DNA of 64,000 nt from Tetrapisispora phaffii CBS 4417 (GCF_000236905.1 NC_016521.1:963521-1027520), one strand, 5' to 3'; shown: positions 1-10,681, counted from the stretch's first letter. Numbers and translations are program-made. Notes: a model not told the origin generated them from the sequence alone.

Positions 1-86
1 CCATGCGGAGAAACAAGCTTATGTTGGTTAGTTCCAACATCTAAGTTAGTGTCATTAGCCACTTCAGTTGCTCTAGTATAGTCCAT
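1..86 (-). CDS. 5' end of an open reading frame running off the left edge, possibly a Ty-like Gag
   Basis: Reading leftwards from an ATG at 86, 28 codons are open to the edge of the window. A TATA-like ATATATAAGG lies about 75 bp upstream (170-161 on the minus strand), so this looks like the start of a real transcription unit. The N-terminus is polar and rich in Thr, Asn and Asp. I do not recognise it. The nearby candidate LTR and tRNA gene suggest the Gag start of a Ty-type element, but this is inference; a host gene is equally possible. Confidence 0.35.
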   Translation of the reverse strand, partial: MDYTRATEVANDTNLDVGTNQHKLVSPH

Positions 87-186
87 CTTCTTTATAGTTA
101 AATAATCGATTGGTCCTTTATTAGTGTATTTAAACTATTCTATATAGAGTTAGAAGCCCTCCTTATATATGAGTTAATCTGACAGT

Positions 187-214
187 TGAATGAACATGCG
201 TACGTGTTCATTCA
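187..214. repeat. 10-bp perfect inverted repeat with 8-nt spacer
   Basis: TGAATGAACA at 187-196 is the exact reverse complement of TGTTCATTCA at 205-214, with spacer TGCGTACG. It lies just upstream of the TATA-like box of the minus-strand open frame at the left edge, where a dimeric regulator site would be expected. No known factor is assigned. Confidence 0.7.
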
Positions 215-245
215 TCCTCCTAGGCTCTTTAGTGCTGTACTGCAC

Positions 246-269
246 NNNNNNNNNNNNNNNNNNNNNNNN
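246..269. other. assembly gap (24 N)
   Basis: Run of N between the left-edge open frame and the candidate LTR. The flanks do not share an obvious overlap. It probably interrupts repetitive sequence. Confidence 0.98.
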
Positions 270-359
270 TTAGTAAGTGATCTATTAGTTCTTGGACTCA
301 AAGTAGTCATAAACACTTAGTTCTGTCACATACACTACAATAATTACTGACAAAATAGT

Positions 360-680
360 TGTTAGATTATATACTTTATATCTAAATTAACCTCTCTGGT
401 CTCTTGGACCTGGATCAATGAATTATTTACTATTGATTACCGGGGTTTATATATACATAATATTTCAATCCACCGTTCTGTCCAACGAGACGATGTCGTC
501 GAGTTGAACACGTACGGCAGGCTGATGGTTCTACAGTACTATTTATGCATTAGGAATTCTGCTATTACATTCTTGCAGGCACTATTGTTTCAGGTTTGCA
601 ACAATAATCTCCTAAAGAGGTAATATCTGGTATCGTATAGTCACTTATACGACCAGTCTCATTTCCAACAATTTCCAACA
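360..680 (-). mobile_element. candidate solo or 5' LTR of a Ty-like retrotransposon
   Basis: On the minus strand the segment begins TGTTGGAAAT and ends ...TCTAACA, giving TG...CA termini with a short imperfect inverted repeat (TGTTGG/CTAACA). Its length of about 320 bp is close to Ty1/Ty2 LTRs. It contains a strong TATA-like stretch (minus strand, near 460-445) and a TGAAACA pheromone-response-like motif (592-586). It lies about 170 bp upstream of a tRNA gene, the preferred Ty target. The first ten bases occur twice in tandem (661-670 and 671-680), so the outer end may be 670. No clear target-site duplication is seen. Old and unverified. Confidence 0.5.
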
Positions 681-847
681 TATATAACTTAACCACATTT
701 TAATATATTAAAGCAATGAATAACACTATTGAGCAGAACCAAACTGTTGAGCAAGCACTATTAATACCGACAAGTTATACAAGCACTCGTCCCAGGACCC
801 AGTTTGCATCAAGTTATAGCAATTCAAATTACTATGATAAATAAGTA

Positions 848-918
848 GCGCAAGTGGTTTAGTGGTAAAATCCAACGTTGCCATCGTTGGGCCCCCGGTT
901 CGATTCCGGGCTTGCGCA
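848..918 (+). tRNA. tRNA-Gly (anticodon GCC)
   Basis: The 71-nt sequence folds into a cloverleaf. Acceptor GCGCAAG (848-854) pairs with CTTGCGC (911-917), followed by discriminator A918. The A box is TGGTTTAGTGG and the B box is GGTTCGATTCC. The anticodon loop carries GCC. There is no intron. It looks the same as the conserved yeast tRNA-Gly(GCC). A short T run follows at 921-927 as the Pol III terminator. Confidence 0.97.
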
Positions 919-1243
919 TGTCTTTTTTCCAAAAAATTGCTATCGTAAACAATATTTAATAGTGTCGTTTCACGTGATCTATATATTTTTTAGCCCTTAA
1001 CATCAGCAATCGAAACACCGCGATATGGTCAAAGGTCTAACCGTATATCAACTTCCTAGATCTTTATTCAACTTCTTAACAACTTTTATTGATAATGATC
1101 TGAATCTTTGTAGTAATTTCTTTAAGATATTTTACTTTGTCTTTATTTTAAAAAAGATTGACTTTCAAAATTTGTTTTCAAGGATTTATATCATAATTTC
1201 ACGATAGCCAACACGAACCCAAAATTTATCTTATAGAATATAC
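919..1243. other. spacer between tRNA-Gly and LAA1
   Basis: AT-rich LAA1 promoter region. It holds the tRNA terminator T run and one CACGTG box at 971-976 (context TTTCACGTGAT), a Cbf1-type site. A 60-codon open frame at 1025-1207 looks non-coding after its first residues. Nothing else is seen. Confidence 0.6.
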
Positions 1244-4200
1244 ATGGCTACTTCATTGCTAGATCGATTGTCAGGTTCCGACAATAAGAGACATGAACTG
1301 TTTGTATGGTCCATTTCCAAATTCGAACTTTTGTCTGCGTTCCACAATGTTTCAAAATCAGATACTGAAAAGATCCAATTTTATCATCAATCAGCAAAGG
1401 ATACTTTAGATGAATTGAATTTACTGCTTAGATACCTAACAAGCACAGAAGATGCAAATGATTACGAATCACATTTTGTTTTTATTAGAATTGGTCAAAT
1501 ATACTCTCTAAGTTTGTTTATATTGGAAGATGAGAGTCCTGGTAAAATATTCGATGAGAGTGAGTTTTTGATTAAAATTTTATCTGAAGAGGATATTGCT
1601 ATATATGCTTCAAATACTGATGATAAGAAGAAAAAGTCCCCATCGTCTAATAAGACGCATTATGTGTATACCCCTGCAAAAGATTTGGCTACCACTATTT
1701 TGATCCAAATCGTAGAGACTTTTGGGAAAGAATTATCATCACTTGCTCCTTTATTGAATACTCTAATATTTAAATATTTTAAAAAAATGATGGAAAAAAG
1801 TAAATATCAACATGCAACATTTATGACCTCACTATTAAGACTATACAATGCTCTCTTCAGAAATTGCAAAGATTTTGTTTTAGACTCAACTTACACATCC
1901 AAATTTATTAAATTATCTAAAGTTGTCTTTAATGATATCTATAATGACTTACAGGATTATCCTGTTGATTTTATTTCTACAATCATAGAATTATGGAAGA
2001 TTCATTTCACACATGATGCATTTATCAAACAGCATTCAAATAATATTACAAATGGTTTGTTTGTTAAATTTATAGAGGCAGAAATCGGAATCTATGGGTT
2101 TTCAAATGATTCGTCTCGTATATACACAGCGAGGGTTCTCTCTGAAATATTATTTGATTACTATGCAAACAAAAAAATTATTACTTTGGATGAAGTTTGG
2201 GAATTTTATACAAGAGCATACGTAAATGCTGTTAGTCGTGATACAACAAGTGGTTGCTTTGAATCAATTATTAACTTCATCGGATTATGTTTAATTGTTG
2301 ATAAAAACTTTTTATCCGAAAGTAATTATATTCGTATCTTCACAGCCATTTGTGAAATATTTAAATCTGAAAATTTAATCGATATCCAAATGGATTCAAT
2401 CTCAAGATCAATTAGATATTTAAGATACATGCACATGATTTTATTACCTAAATTAGGAGAATCATCTAAAATAATGACCCTTTTCAATTTACTTAACCCA
2501 TCTACTTCGAATATCGATCCCGATGATTCAATTGCAAGTGTCTTTAATAATGACACATCCGATGACATGTCAATAAATGCGACAGTGGATACACAATGGC
2601 TAACAGTAGCTCAACTGGACTTATCTCGTATTTTAATATCTTCTTTATCTTCATCCTTCGGCCTAGAAGAACGTATAATTAGACAAATTAAAGATAGAAT
2701 TGTCAATCTCTCTACTAATGAAATTTTCAATATCCGTGTCCATTCAAATGAACTGTTAAAAGAATTTTTGACTCAGTTTCCTCAATATTTAAGTGAAACT
2801 ATTTCAGACTCATTAGCGTTCTTAACTTCGGAATTTAAAAAGAAAGATAAGTTTTCCTTCGCCAAAGCTCATGGGCATGCTTTAATAATCGCAAATGTAA
2901 TGGAAATTGCTGATAAGGATTTTGTATCATTTGAATTAATTATGAGAATTACCATATTCACTACTTCTTTCATAAAAACTCACACAACAACCACATCTGA
3001 TGATATTTATTACAAAGGGATTTCATGCTGGGTGTTATTAGTTGGTCTAATGAGTTATTCAGATGAACAATATATTATGATGCAAACACACCAATTGTTT
3101 TTATTTTGGAAGGTTTTGTTATCTCCTTCTTTTATATATAAAAATGAAGATGAATTATATAGAAATTTGGAAATAAGAAATCACGCCTTAGCATGTATGT
3201 TAACTTATTTGAATAATATCAAAATCGATGAAGAGACTGGAAAGCAAGTATCATATTTGTTAACTAAATGTTCAAATTTTAATCATTCAATTTCATTAAA
3301 ATCAAAAAAAATTGATAATGTTCTTCTAATGAATGAAAACAGAATCCTTCAAGTATACGTGAAGATCCACCAATATGTGAAAGGTAACTTCAATAGTTCT
3401 TTGTTAATTCTGATAATGAAGAATTTCTCCAATCCAAACATATATACAGAACAAACTGCTTCTTATATTGCCTCCTTTTATGATGATAGAAAATACCGTA
3501 CAGTAGAAGAAGGAAAGGAAGAAATTCTTCAAGAGAATACTGTTAATAATTTATTACGTCTTAATGATGGGTTTTCATTTGGTTTATCAAGTAAATTGAC
3601 AGGCCTAGGCATTTCTAACAATAGCCTGCAACAAAAGAAGCATACAATATCTAATATCAGTGGCGGATGGCCATCTAAAGACTATTGTTGGTATTACCAA
3701 TTTGAGGATGAAGTTTTAAGACCAATCTCACAAGTGTTATCATATGATCATCTGTCTATGATTTATGACACTCAATTTGATAGTGCGGACCCTGTTTATT
3801 CTCCAAAAGTTACCACATCTGTGATCGATTCATCTATGGATATTTTTTCTTTCGTATTTCCATATTTGAACAGTTCCATTCAAACTTCTGTTATTGAAAA
3901 TTTGAATCTAAGTATCTATTCAAAATCTGCTACTCCAATGAGACGTATTGCTATTGCTGCGAATGTTTGTGTTGCAATCCATAATACTCTACAAATATTC
4001 CAGAAACAAGAATTAGCTTTAGATGAACAGGCTGGAAAACTAATACTGGAATCAATAAAAAAAATTGAATTTTATAATGATAGTTATATCACAAAACTGA
4101 AGGCAGATTCTAATGGTTTAATAATTGCAGCTGTGGTAAGAGGTCTTCCAGAAGAAGAGAAAGCTAATTTTGTGAGGTCGCAAACACACATGTTAATAAA

Positions 4201-7200
4201 TTCAGTTGCTGAAACTACCGAACCATACTTTAGAGTGTTTCATACGCTATCATTAGCTACTATTTTTAAATACAATTCAAAATACACACAATTTGAACCA
4301 ATCTTTGATGTTATAATGACCTTAATTAGAGATCCACATCCTGTTGTACACTCATGGGCTTTAAAATCTCTACATGTTTTATTAGAAAAACATCTAATGA
4401 TTGATATAAGGACTTCAGTCGAAATTATAAAAACTTTAGAAGAGCTTTTAACTGATCCATCTTATGGTTTATACGGTTGTTCAACACTTAGATATAATTA
4501 TAATATGGAATTCAATTCTCATATTGTAATATCTGAAATAATGAAAGCATTGACAGAAACTGTTGGCCCAAGTCTTCCAGAACTTAGTGAATCTGGGGCT
4601 TTATTGAGTTTCAAAAACATTATTATTAGTTCAACAATATCTAGTGATATTATTTTCCAAATAATCAGCTCCCAAGTTTATGAAAATATTGCAACTTTTA
4701 AATTGGATAATATTTTAGCTGATCATATCTTCATTACATTATCAAAAAGCATCATCTTAAATGCTGTTAATATTGGTATCGGTTCGTCATATTCTAATTG
4801 TAAGTATACAAAGTGTTCTGAACTAGTTGCTAGTACGTCTAGTTTAAGGGCTGCAACTGAACAATTCCATATATTAGGTCAATTGTTCAAATTACAGAAA
4901 AAACAATTATTTATAACAGATATGGAACATTTGAGTTGGATGTATCTATCAATATATCCAAAATCAAAATATGTCCAAGAGTATTTCTTTGAATGGTTAG
5001 CAAACTGTTATACTGATGATTCACACTGGTTTGAAAAATTATATCTTATGTTTGGAATTTCCAGGAAGAACGTTTTTCAACGTTTTTATAAAGCCTATGA
5101 TACATTGCTGAGTAAGAAAGGAATGTTAATCACAGAAGAAAAAGACCTGAAAAATGAAGATGAAGATTCAATTAATCAAAAGGAAAGAGATAATCAAAAT
5201 CAGGAAGTGTACTCTGATAAAGTCCCATGGCAGACCCAAGAAGTTATATTGAAATTAATGGAATATGTTTTAAAGGAAGACCCAAAAAATGCAGTCTTGG
5301 CTCAAAATGTATCAAAACTAATAAACATTGCGTGCCAAGCGTCATCTATGTCTATTATATCAATCAAGAATTTGGGGTTGAATATATTGAGTAATATTCT
5401 AAAACAATTCTCAGAAATTAGAGATTCTCAAAATCCTGATAAGTCAATCTTGGAGCAACAAGAAGCATCGATAACAAGTTCTTTAATGTCTGCCTTTAGT
5501 AATGGTGATTCACCAAGGACGATTGCGGTCGCAATTAATGTCGCCGCAGAATTCATAGCTTCCGATATTGTTCCTTTGGCTCATTTGACAAGAATTTCTA
5601 AGTTATTTGTTACATTGTTGAGCAATTTTAATGATAAAGGTTCTGTTTTGAAAATCGAAGATTGTGTAATCAAAACTCAAAAAGCCAAGAAGAAAATTGA
5701 ATTATCAGCTTTGAATGCTTGGGCTGGAATTGTGAAACATGCAATTATATCTGATAATAAAGAATTATTGAACTTTATTAATTCATACAGTGATTTTTTA
5801 ATTCCACTGTGGATCATATCTTTACGTGAATATGTGATGATAAAATATGGCAGAAATATGATTATCCAATCTGATGAAGATAATTCAATTGAGGGTTTAA
5901 TTGAATCTAAAAAAACAAAAGTTGAATTATATGAACCGATCTGGCTGAATTTCGTTGAAGTCCTAGGTTTGCTAATGGAAAAAGATCAAGGTTTAATATT
6001 GAACTCTTTGAATGAAAATGAAATTGATAGCTTTATGTTTGTTCTGTTAACACAATGTATTGAAAAGATTACTTCTAATTTCGATAACCATGCCATCAAA
6101 GGTCATATTTTACCAGTTATTCATAACATATTAAGATCTAACGTACCATTTGGTATTTTGTTTGAAGATTCGATCTATATCGAAGTGATCGGGATATTAG
6201 ATAGATTAATTCTAACTGGTTCAACGGAAGAAAAAATAGCGATTGTTGATATTCTTAACGCTTTAATTCATGCTTATACGATTCGCAACACCTCGGAGGA
6301 CGAGTTTTTACAAGGTATTGATAAATTATACGAATTATTAAGGCTGTTATTAAATATTGTTTCTGACCTAGTTCCTTTCATTAAATTCAACAATTTTGAA
6401 GGCAATTCATCGAATTCAGATATATTATCAAAACAAGAAATAATACTATTGAAGAAGGCCTTCCATGTATTGGAATTAAATATTAGCCAATTTGATGATA
6501 TTTTTAAACTGGATTTATATACGTGTTTACTGTTCATTATTGGAAGAATATTCGAATCTGAAGAGCACGATATATTAGTACCAACCGTTTTACCATTATT
6601 GAAGTTCATTTCTATGGACATTATAATGAATGGATTGAATATTGAGTTACTACATATATTTTATGGTTCTGTAAAACCAATAATCTTTAATCAATTAAGC
6701 AAACAGAACACCATAGCAACAATTCTAATGTTAACTTCAGTAGGCTATCCAGGTTTCACAGAAAAAGAAACTGATTTTATTACAAATACCTTATTAGAAA
6801 GTTTAAAAATTTCAGAAACTTCAGCAATTACGGCTCAGGGATTGAAAACTGTTATTAAAAACTGTTTTTCTAACAATGCTTCAAAAGTATTGACATTTAA
6901 AGTATTGAAGAAAATTTTAAACGATCTTGATTCTGTTGAACTCCAAAATGAGAGCTCAGTAATCTTTTCTTTGATATTTGAACTAACAAAGGCTATCAAC
7001 AAGGACAATGATGCGAAACTAGTGCCTGCAATAGTGGTTTGTATTTCTTTTGCCATGTGGTATTACATGATATCTCCAGGAAACCATGAGGAAGCTAGCT
7101 CGGTGATTATTACAATTGCCAAGTTAAATCCTGAAAAGTTTAAGATCACTTTAGCATCTGCTTTTAATCAAGCTCAGAAAAAACTGATCGAAAAAATTGT

Positions 7201-7273
7201 CGAAGAATCTACATCTACTAAAAATGACTCAAGTAACTTAAAGAGTTCTGTAGAATTAAAGACGTTTACTTAG
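1244..7273 (+). CDS. LAA1: Laa1, AP-1 clathrin adaptor accessory HEAT-repeat protein
   Basis: The 2009-residue product matches S. cerevisiae Laa1 (YJL207C, about 2014 aa) in length and in its alpha-helical HEAT/ARM-like organisation throughout. Laa1 family proteins (HEATR5 in animals) bind the AP-1 adaptor at the trans-Golgi and endosomes and help localise it. No signal peptide or membrane span is seen. An acidic, Lys/Glu/Asn-rich linker lies near residues 1300-1330. The ATG at 1244 is the first in frame after the spacer. Its downstream neighbour NUC1 is in the same order as in S. cerevisiae (YJL207C-YJL208C), which supports orthology. It runs as one uninterrupted frame without an intron. Confidence 0.93.
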   Translation: MATSLLDRLSGSDNKRHELFVWSISKFELLSAFHNVSKSDTEKIQFYHQSAKDTLDELNLLLRYLTSTEDANDYESHFVFIRIGQIYSLSLFILEDESPGKIFDESEFLIKILSEEDIAIYASNTDDKKKKSPSSNKTHYVYTPAKDLATTILIQIVETFGKELSSLAPLLNTLIFKYFKKMMEKSKYQHATFMTSLLRLYNALFRNCKDFVLDSTYTSKFIKLSKVVFNDIYNDLQDYPVDFISTIIELWKIHFTHDAFIKQHSNNITNGLFVKFIEAEIGIYGFSNDSSRIYTARVLSEILFDYYANKKIITLDEVWEFYTRAYVNAVSRDTTSGCFESIINFIGLCLIVDKNFLSESNYIRIFTAICEIFKSENLIDIQMDSISRSIRYLRYMHMILLPKLGESSKIMTLFNLLNPSTSNIDPDDSIASVFNNDTSDDMSINATVDTQWLTVAQLDLSRILISSLSSSFGLEERIIRQIKDRIVNLSTNEIFNIRVHSNELLKEFLTQFPQYLSETISDSLAFLTSEFKKKDKFSFAKAHGHALIIANVMEIADKDFVSFELIMRITIFTTSFIKTHTTTTSDDIYYKGISCWVLLVGLMSYSDEQYIMMQTHQLFLFWKVLLSPSFIYKNEDELYRNLEIRNHALACMLTYLNNIKIDEETGKQVSYLLTKCSNFNHSISLKSKKIDNVLLMNENRILQVYVKIHQYVKGNFNSSLLILIMKNFSNPNIYTEQTASYIASFYDDRKYRTVEEGKEEILQENTVNNLLRLNDGFSFGLSSKLTGLGISNNSLQQKKHTISNISGGWPSKDYCWYYQFEDEVLRPISQVLSYDHLSMIYDTQFDSADPVYSPKVTTSVIDSSMDIFSFVFPYLNSSIQTSVIENLNLSIYSKSATPMRRIAIAANVCVAIHNTLQIFQKQELALDEQAGKLILESIKKIEFYNDSYITKLKADSNGLIIAAVVRGLPEEEKANFVRSQTHMLINSVAETTEPYFRVFHTLSLATIFKYNSKYTQFEPIFDVIMTLIRDPHPVVHSWALKSLHVLLEKHLMIDIRTSVEIIKTLEELLTDPSYGLYGCSTLRYNYNMEFNSHIVISEIMKALTETVGPSLPELSESGALLSFKNIIISSTISSDIIFQIISSQVYENIATFKLDNILADHIFITLSKSIILNAVNIGIGSSYSNCKYTKCSELVASTSSLRAATEQFHILGQLFKLQKKQLFITDMEHLSWMYLSIYPKSKYVQEYFFEWLANCYTDDSHWFEKLYLMFGISRKNVFQRFYKAYDTLLSKKGMLITEEKDLKNEDEDSINQKERDNQNQEVYSDKVPWQTQEVILKLMEYVLKEDPKNAVLAQNVSKLINIACQASSMSIISIKNLGLNILSNILKQFSEIRDSQNPDKSILEQQEASITSSLMSAFSNGDSPRTIAVAINVAAEFIASDIVPLAHLTRISKLFVTLLSNFNDKGSVLKIEDCVIKTQKAKKKIELSALNAWAGIVKHAIISDNKELLNFINSYSDFLIPLWIISLREYVMIKYGRNMIIQSDEDNSIEGLIESKKTKVELYEPIWLNFVEVLGLLMEKDQGLILNSLNENEIDSFMFVLLTQCIEKITSNFDNHAIKGHILPVIHNILRSNVPFGILFEDSIYIEVIGILDRLILTGSTEEKIAIVDILNALIHAYTIRNTSEDEFLQGIDKLYELLRLLLNIVSDLVPFIKFNNFEGNSSNSDILSKQEIILLKKAFHVLELNISQFDDIFKLDLYTCLLFIIGRIFESEEHDILVPTVLPLLKFISMDIIMNGLNIELLHIFYGSVKPIIFNQLSKQNTIATILMLTSVGYPGFTEKETDFITNTLLESLKISETSAITAQGLKTVIKNCFSNNASKVLTFKVLKKILNDLDSVELQNESSVIFSLIFELTKAINKDNDAKLVPAIVVCISFAMWYYMISPGNHEEASSVIITIAKLNPEKFKITLASAFNQAQKKLIEKIVEESTSTKNDSSNLKSSVELKTFT

Positions 7274-7588
7274 ATCCTATAGATTATAATGGAATATTAG
7301 TTTTATAAGTTTTGTGAATAGATCTCTGTATGTAATAGCCATGTTATATATCTCAACCAATGACACGATAAATTTCGATATACACGGTGACCGTAAAATA
7401 TAATATTTTTCACCATCAATAAAATCGTCTATACAAGCTCATCGATTTTATAACTCTACAAATTAAACATCAGAATATCTTTATTAAAACAAGAGTTGTT
7501 TTATAACGTACTATCGCCATATCAAAAAGAAAAACTGTAGAAAGTAATACTGGTTTTCCCTTAAAGATATTGTATTATTTTGCAAGAA
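7274..7588. other. LAA1-NUC1 spacer
   Basis: AT-rich spacer combining the LAA1 3' end and the NUC1 promoter. No motif stands out. Confidence 0.5.
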
Positions 7589-8587
7589 ATGAGTTATAAA
7601 AATATATTTACAGGTTTAGCAGGTATTGGGCTGGGTGGTAGCGCAGCAACATATTTTTTTGGCAATACCAAGGCTAGTACAACCACTCAGGTTGGAAATG
7701 TTCCTGCCGTGAGTACTGGAAAAGGTAAGCCTTCAGGGACCTTTTCAGCTGTTGGTTCTGATCTCAACCCTGCTGGATTTTATAAATATGGGTTCCCAGC
7801 TCCAATTCATGATCTAGATACAAAAGAGCAATACATCTCTTGTTACAATAGGCAAACAAGAAATCCATATTGGGTTATTGAACATATAACACCGGACTCA
7901 TTATCCAAAAGGAACTCCGACAGAAAATACTCAGTATTTACTGAAAACGAATTGATACCAGAAATGTTTAGAGCTAAGTTGTCAGATTATTTTAGATCTG
8001 GATATGACCGTGGCCACCAAGTACCTGCTGCTGATGCCAAATACTCCCAAAATGTTATGAATGATACTTTTGTATTGACTAATATCTGCCCTCAAGTAGG
8101 CGAAGGGTTTAATAGGGATTATTGGGCTCATTTTGAATATTTTTGTAGAAGTTTAACGAAGGAATATTCAAGTGTTCGTATCATGACTGGTCCATTATAT
8201 TTACCAAAAAAGGATCCTATTGATGGTAAGTTCAAGATTTCTTATGAAGTTATTGGTAACCCACCCGCTGTTGCAGTGCCCACCCACTTTTTTAAGTTAA
8301 TTGTTGCTGAAACTCCAATGAAAAATCCTAAATCTAGCTCCGTTTCAGTCGCAGCTTTTGTGTTACCTAATGATAAAATTCCTAACGAAACAAAATTAAC
8401 TGATTTCGAAGTCCCAGTGAATGCTTTGGAAAGAAGTACTGGTTTAGAATTACTAAAATTACTTCCAGAAAATCGTAGGAAGAAATTATGTGAAGAAGTT
8501 AACTGCCAAATTGTTGTTAGAGAATTTAACAATGCAAATAACAATTCAAAGGCACCTTTAGCATTACCTCCTCCAAAGACCAATTAA
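7589..8587 (+). CDS. NUC1: Nuc1, mitochondrial DNA/RNA non-specific endonuclease (EndoG family)
   Basis: The 332-residue protein carries the family active-site signature DRGHQ at about residues 140-144, where His is the general base, followed by the conserved Asn-rich stretch that helps hold the metal. Family members are inner-membrane mitochondrial nucleases acting in mtDNA turnover, recombination and cell-death pathways. The N-terminus has a short hydrophobic stretch, GLAGIGLGGSAATYFF, that would serve as presequence or anchor. The frame is open upstream from a TTG at 7580, but ATG 7589 is chosen because it gives a length like S. cerevisiae Nuc1 (about 329 aa). It converges with CBP1. Confidence 0.95.
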   Translation: MSYKNIFTGLAGIGLGGSAATYFFGNTKASTTTQVGNVPAVSTGKGKPSGTFSAVGSDLNPAGFYKYGFPAPIHDLDTKEQYISCYNRQTRNPYWVIEHITPDSLSKRNSDRKYSVFTENELIPEMFRAKLSDYFRSGYDRGHQVPAADAKYSQNVMNDTFVLTNICPQVGEGFNRDYWAHFEYFCRSLTKEYSSVRIMTGPLYLPKKDPIDGKFKISYEVIGNPPAVAVPTHFFKLIVAETPMKNPKSSSVSVAAFVLPNDKIPNETKLTDFEVPVNALERSTGLELLKLLPENRRKKLCEEVNCQIVVREFNNANNNSKAPLALPPPKTN

Positions 8588-8707
8588 TCAATTTGATTCT
8601 ACTTTATAATACTTTCACTTTAGAAAAATATCTTTTCATGTACTTAAATATAATAATATGCATCGTATTTATTTATGTTCTTAATTATTTATAATATTTA
8701 CAAATAT

Positions 8708-10681
8708 TCATAGCCTTTTGGTATTTTTTGTAGTGATTAAATTCTTTTCACGGAATTTTTTATTTATAGTCAAATTTAACTCTAATTTTAAATCCTCTTG
8801 TGTCATGCCATGTATATACAACTCGCTGGAACACCAATGACAAATATCAAACCTCTCATAACGACTGGCAACTAGTGAAATGTTCTTTAATATTACTTCA
8901 CGATTTTTTTTAGTAATTTTTAGTTTAATATCTGTTGGAGATAGACTAGCAAAAGGGTTAAATGATATATCATCCCAGTTCTTTTTTTTCATTTGTGAAG
9001 AGTTTTGATAAATTAGTTTTGCCAAACCAAGCATATCAATTTGATTAAGATTATCTAAATCAGTGGTTAATTTTTTTGTATTTAATGAATATGCTTTAAG
9101 AATATTCTTAATGTATATAGATGCAATGGTTTCCCAGAATGAATGGTTATGATGAATATCGGCTTCGTGAGCTCTTGATATTAGTTTTGAAATTATGTTC
9201 AGTACATGATTATTCATTGTACCTGTGTTTTTAAATAAACTAGTCTGCAATAAATGGTCTATAATAGTTGAAGACGAGTTTAATGATTTTGAAACTGGCA
9301 CTGAATAGACTAGATTCAATGCTTTTTGAAATCCCATCTTACTGTTCTCTTTGACTAAGTGTGTAATGATAGCTTGATAATGTTCTTCATCTGGTTCCTT
9401 GAATATTTCCTTGATTTGCTTCAAGACATTATCAACACCGTCTGAATCATTGAAAACTAAATGCATTCTTAAAAGTGTAGATAAACATCTTTTTGATTGT
9501 AAAACTAAAGTGAAATTATCGGGATGCAATTTTTGATTAATCTTCTTCATAATTTGTTCAATCAATTTCAAATTCTTAGTTCTTGTTGCAAAATTGATTA
9601 TTGAAGGTAAAATCAATTGATCATTACAATACACGGAAGGAGACAGATTTTTTATAATATCCACACCCAACGATCGATATTTTTTATTTCTTGATGCGAT
9701 TTCTAAAACTCTATAAATAATTCTTGAGTCTATGTGATTGATATTAACTTTCATGCCTCGTATTTCTTCCCATGTTCTGTAGACACCAGCCCCATTTTTT
9801 ATTGAATAGTCATACTTGATTAAATTACACGCAATTGTTAATCTGTCGTTCACTGTAGTTGCTTGATCCGGAGAATCCTCAATATCAATTTTCATTAGCT
9901 TCTCTAATATTATTTTATTTACAAGTATCATATCTTTATTCGCTAGTGTCTTATTGCTCAATGATGATATCTGATATCGGTTTAGTTTCAATGCAATTTT
10001 CCTTTCCTCGTACAGGTTCAAAAGTTGTAGAAATTTCATTAAATAGATGTCGTCAAACCTGGGATTCAAATACGTAATTGTAGTGACCAATGTTTTTGCT
10101 ATTCTTTCATCTAATGGTTCATTTGGAAATAATTTATAGTACAGTATGTACAGGTCATAAGCGATGACGATATCTTTCCTCCCTAATGAAGAATCTATAC
10201 AATAATTGAAAACATCAAATTGCGTCTTAAATATTTTGTTGCCTGCGTGTTGGTTTTTATCTATATTTTGTTCCCAGCTTCGTACTATATGGTTACAAAC
10301 GTCAATAGAATCTTTACTATGGTATATAAGTTCTCTATAGAATACCATTCTTAATATTGAGGAACTGTGAAACCAGGTGCCGATAAATTGAATATACTGT
10401 GTCATTCCAATTGACTTTAAAATGGAGAAATCTTTTATTTTATAACTTTGATTATCTCTTAAATTCCAATATTTTTGCATTGCAGATTTGATCTCTTGCG
10501 ATCGAAGGTCATTATTATTCATAAAAATGGTTGAAATATTGGAAAGTAGATGCATATGCTCCTCTTTGATATTATTTGTATGAACAGATCTGACAGCAAT
10601 AATATTGCATTTCTTCCTTGTGTTAAGTACTATGGAATTCAGCATCCGGTTGTTGACCATAGCAGTAGCTATTTGTCTCAT
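8708..10681 (-). CDS. CBP1: Cbp1, mitochondrial factor for COB mRNA stability and translation
   Basis: The 657-residue protein is similar in length to S. cerevisiae Cbp1 (YJL209W, about 654 aa) and lies between NUC1 and PEX2, as in that species. Cbp1 binds the 5' leader of mitochondrial cytochrome b mRNA, protects it from degradation and promotes its translation. The N-terminus is basic and Ser/Thr/Asn-rich with no acidic residue in the first 35, consistent with mitochondrial import. The body is helical and PPR-like. Cbp1 evolves quickly, so gene order carries much of the assignment. The start at 10681 is the first ATG. Confidence 0.88.
   Translation of the reverse strand: MRQIATAMVNNRMLNSIVLNTRKKCNIIAVRSVHTNNIKEEHMHLLSNISTIFMNNNDLRSQEIKSAMQKYWNLRDNQSYKIKDFSILKSIGMTQYIQFIGTWFHSSSILRMVFYRELIYHSKDSIDVCNHIVRSWEQNIDKNQHAGNKIFKTQFDVFNYCIDSSLGRKDIVIAYDLYILYYKLFPNEPLDERIAKTLVTTITYLNPRFDDIYLMKFLQLLNLYEERKIALKLNRYQISSLSNKTLANKDMILVNKIILEKLMKIDIEDSPDQATTVNDRLTIACNLIKYDYSIKNGAGVYRTWEEIRGMKVNINHIDSRIIYRVLEIASRNKKYRSLGVDIIKNLSPSVYCNDQLILPSIINFATRTKNLKLIEQIMKKINQKLHPDNFTLVLQSKRCLSTLLRMHLVFNDSDGVDNVLKQIKEIFKEPDEEHYQAIITHLVKENSKMGFQKALNLVYSVPVSKSLNSSSTIIDHLLQTSLFKNTGTMNNHVLNIISKLISRAHEADIHHNHSFWETIASIYIKNILKAYSLNTKKLTTDLDNLNQIDMLGLAKLIYQNSSQMKKKNWDDISFNPFASLSPTDIKLKITKKNREVILKNISLVASRYERFDICHWCSSELYIHGMTQEDLKLELNLTINKKFREKNLITTKNTKRL

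Noticed and set aside
1025..1207. 60-codon open frame between tRNA-Gly and LAA1
   Set aside because: After a plausible start the sequence is AT-driven Phe/Ile/Asn-rich with no recognisable domain; it lies in the LAA1 promoter and does not match NCE101 or another small yeast gene.
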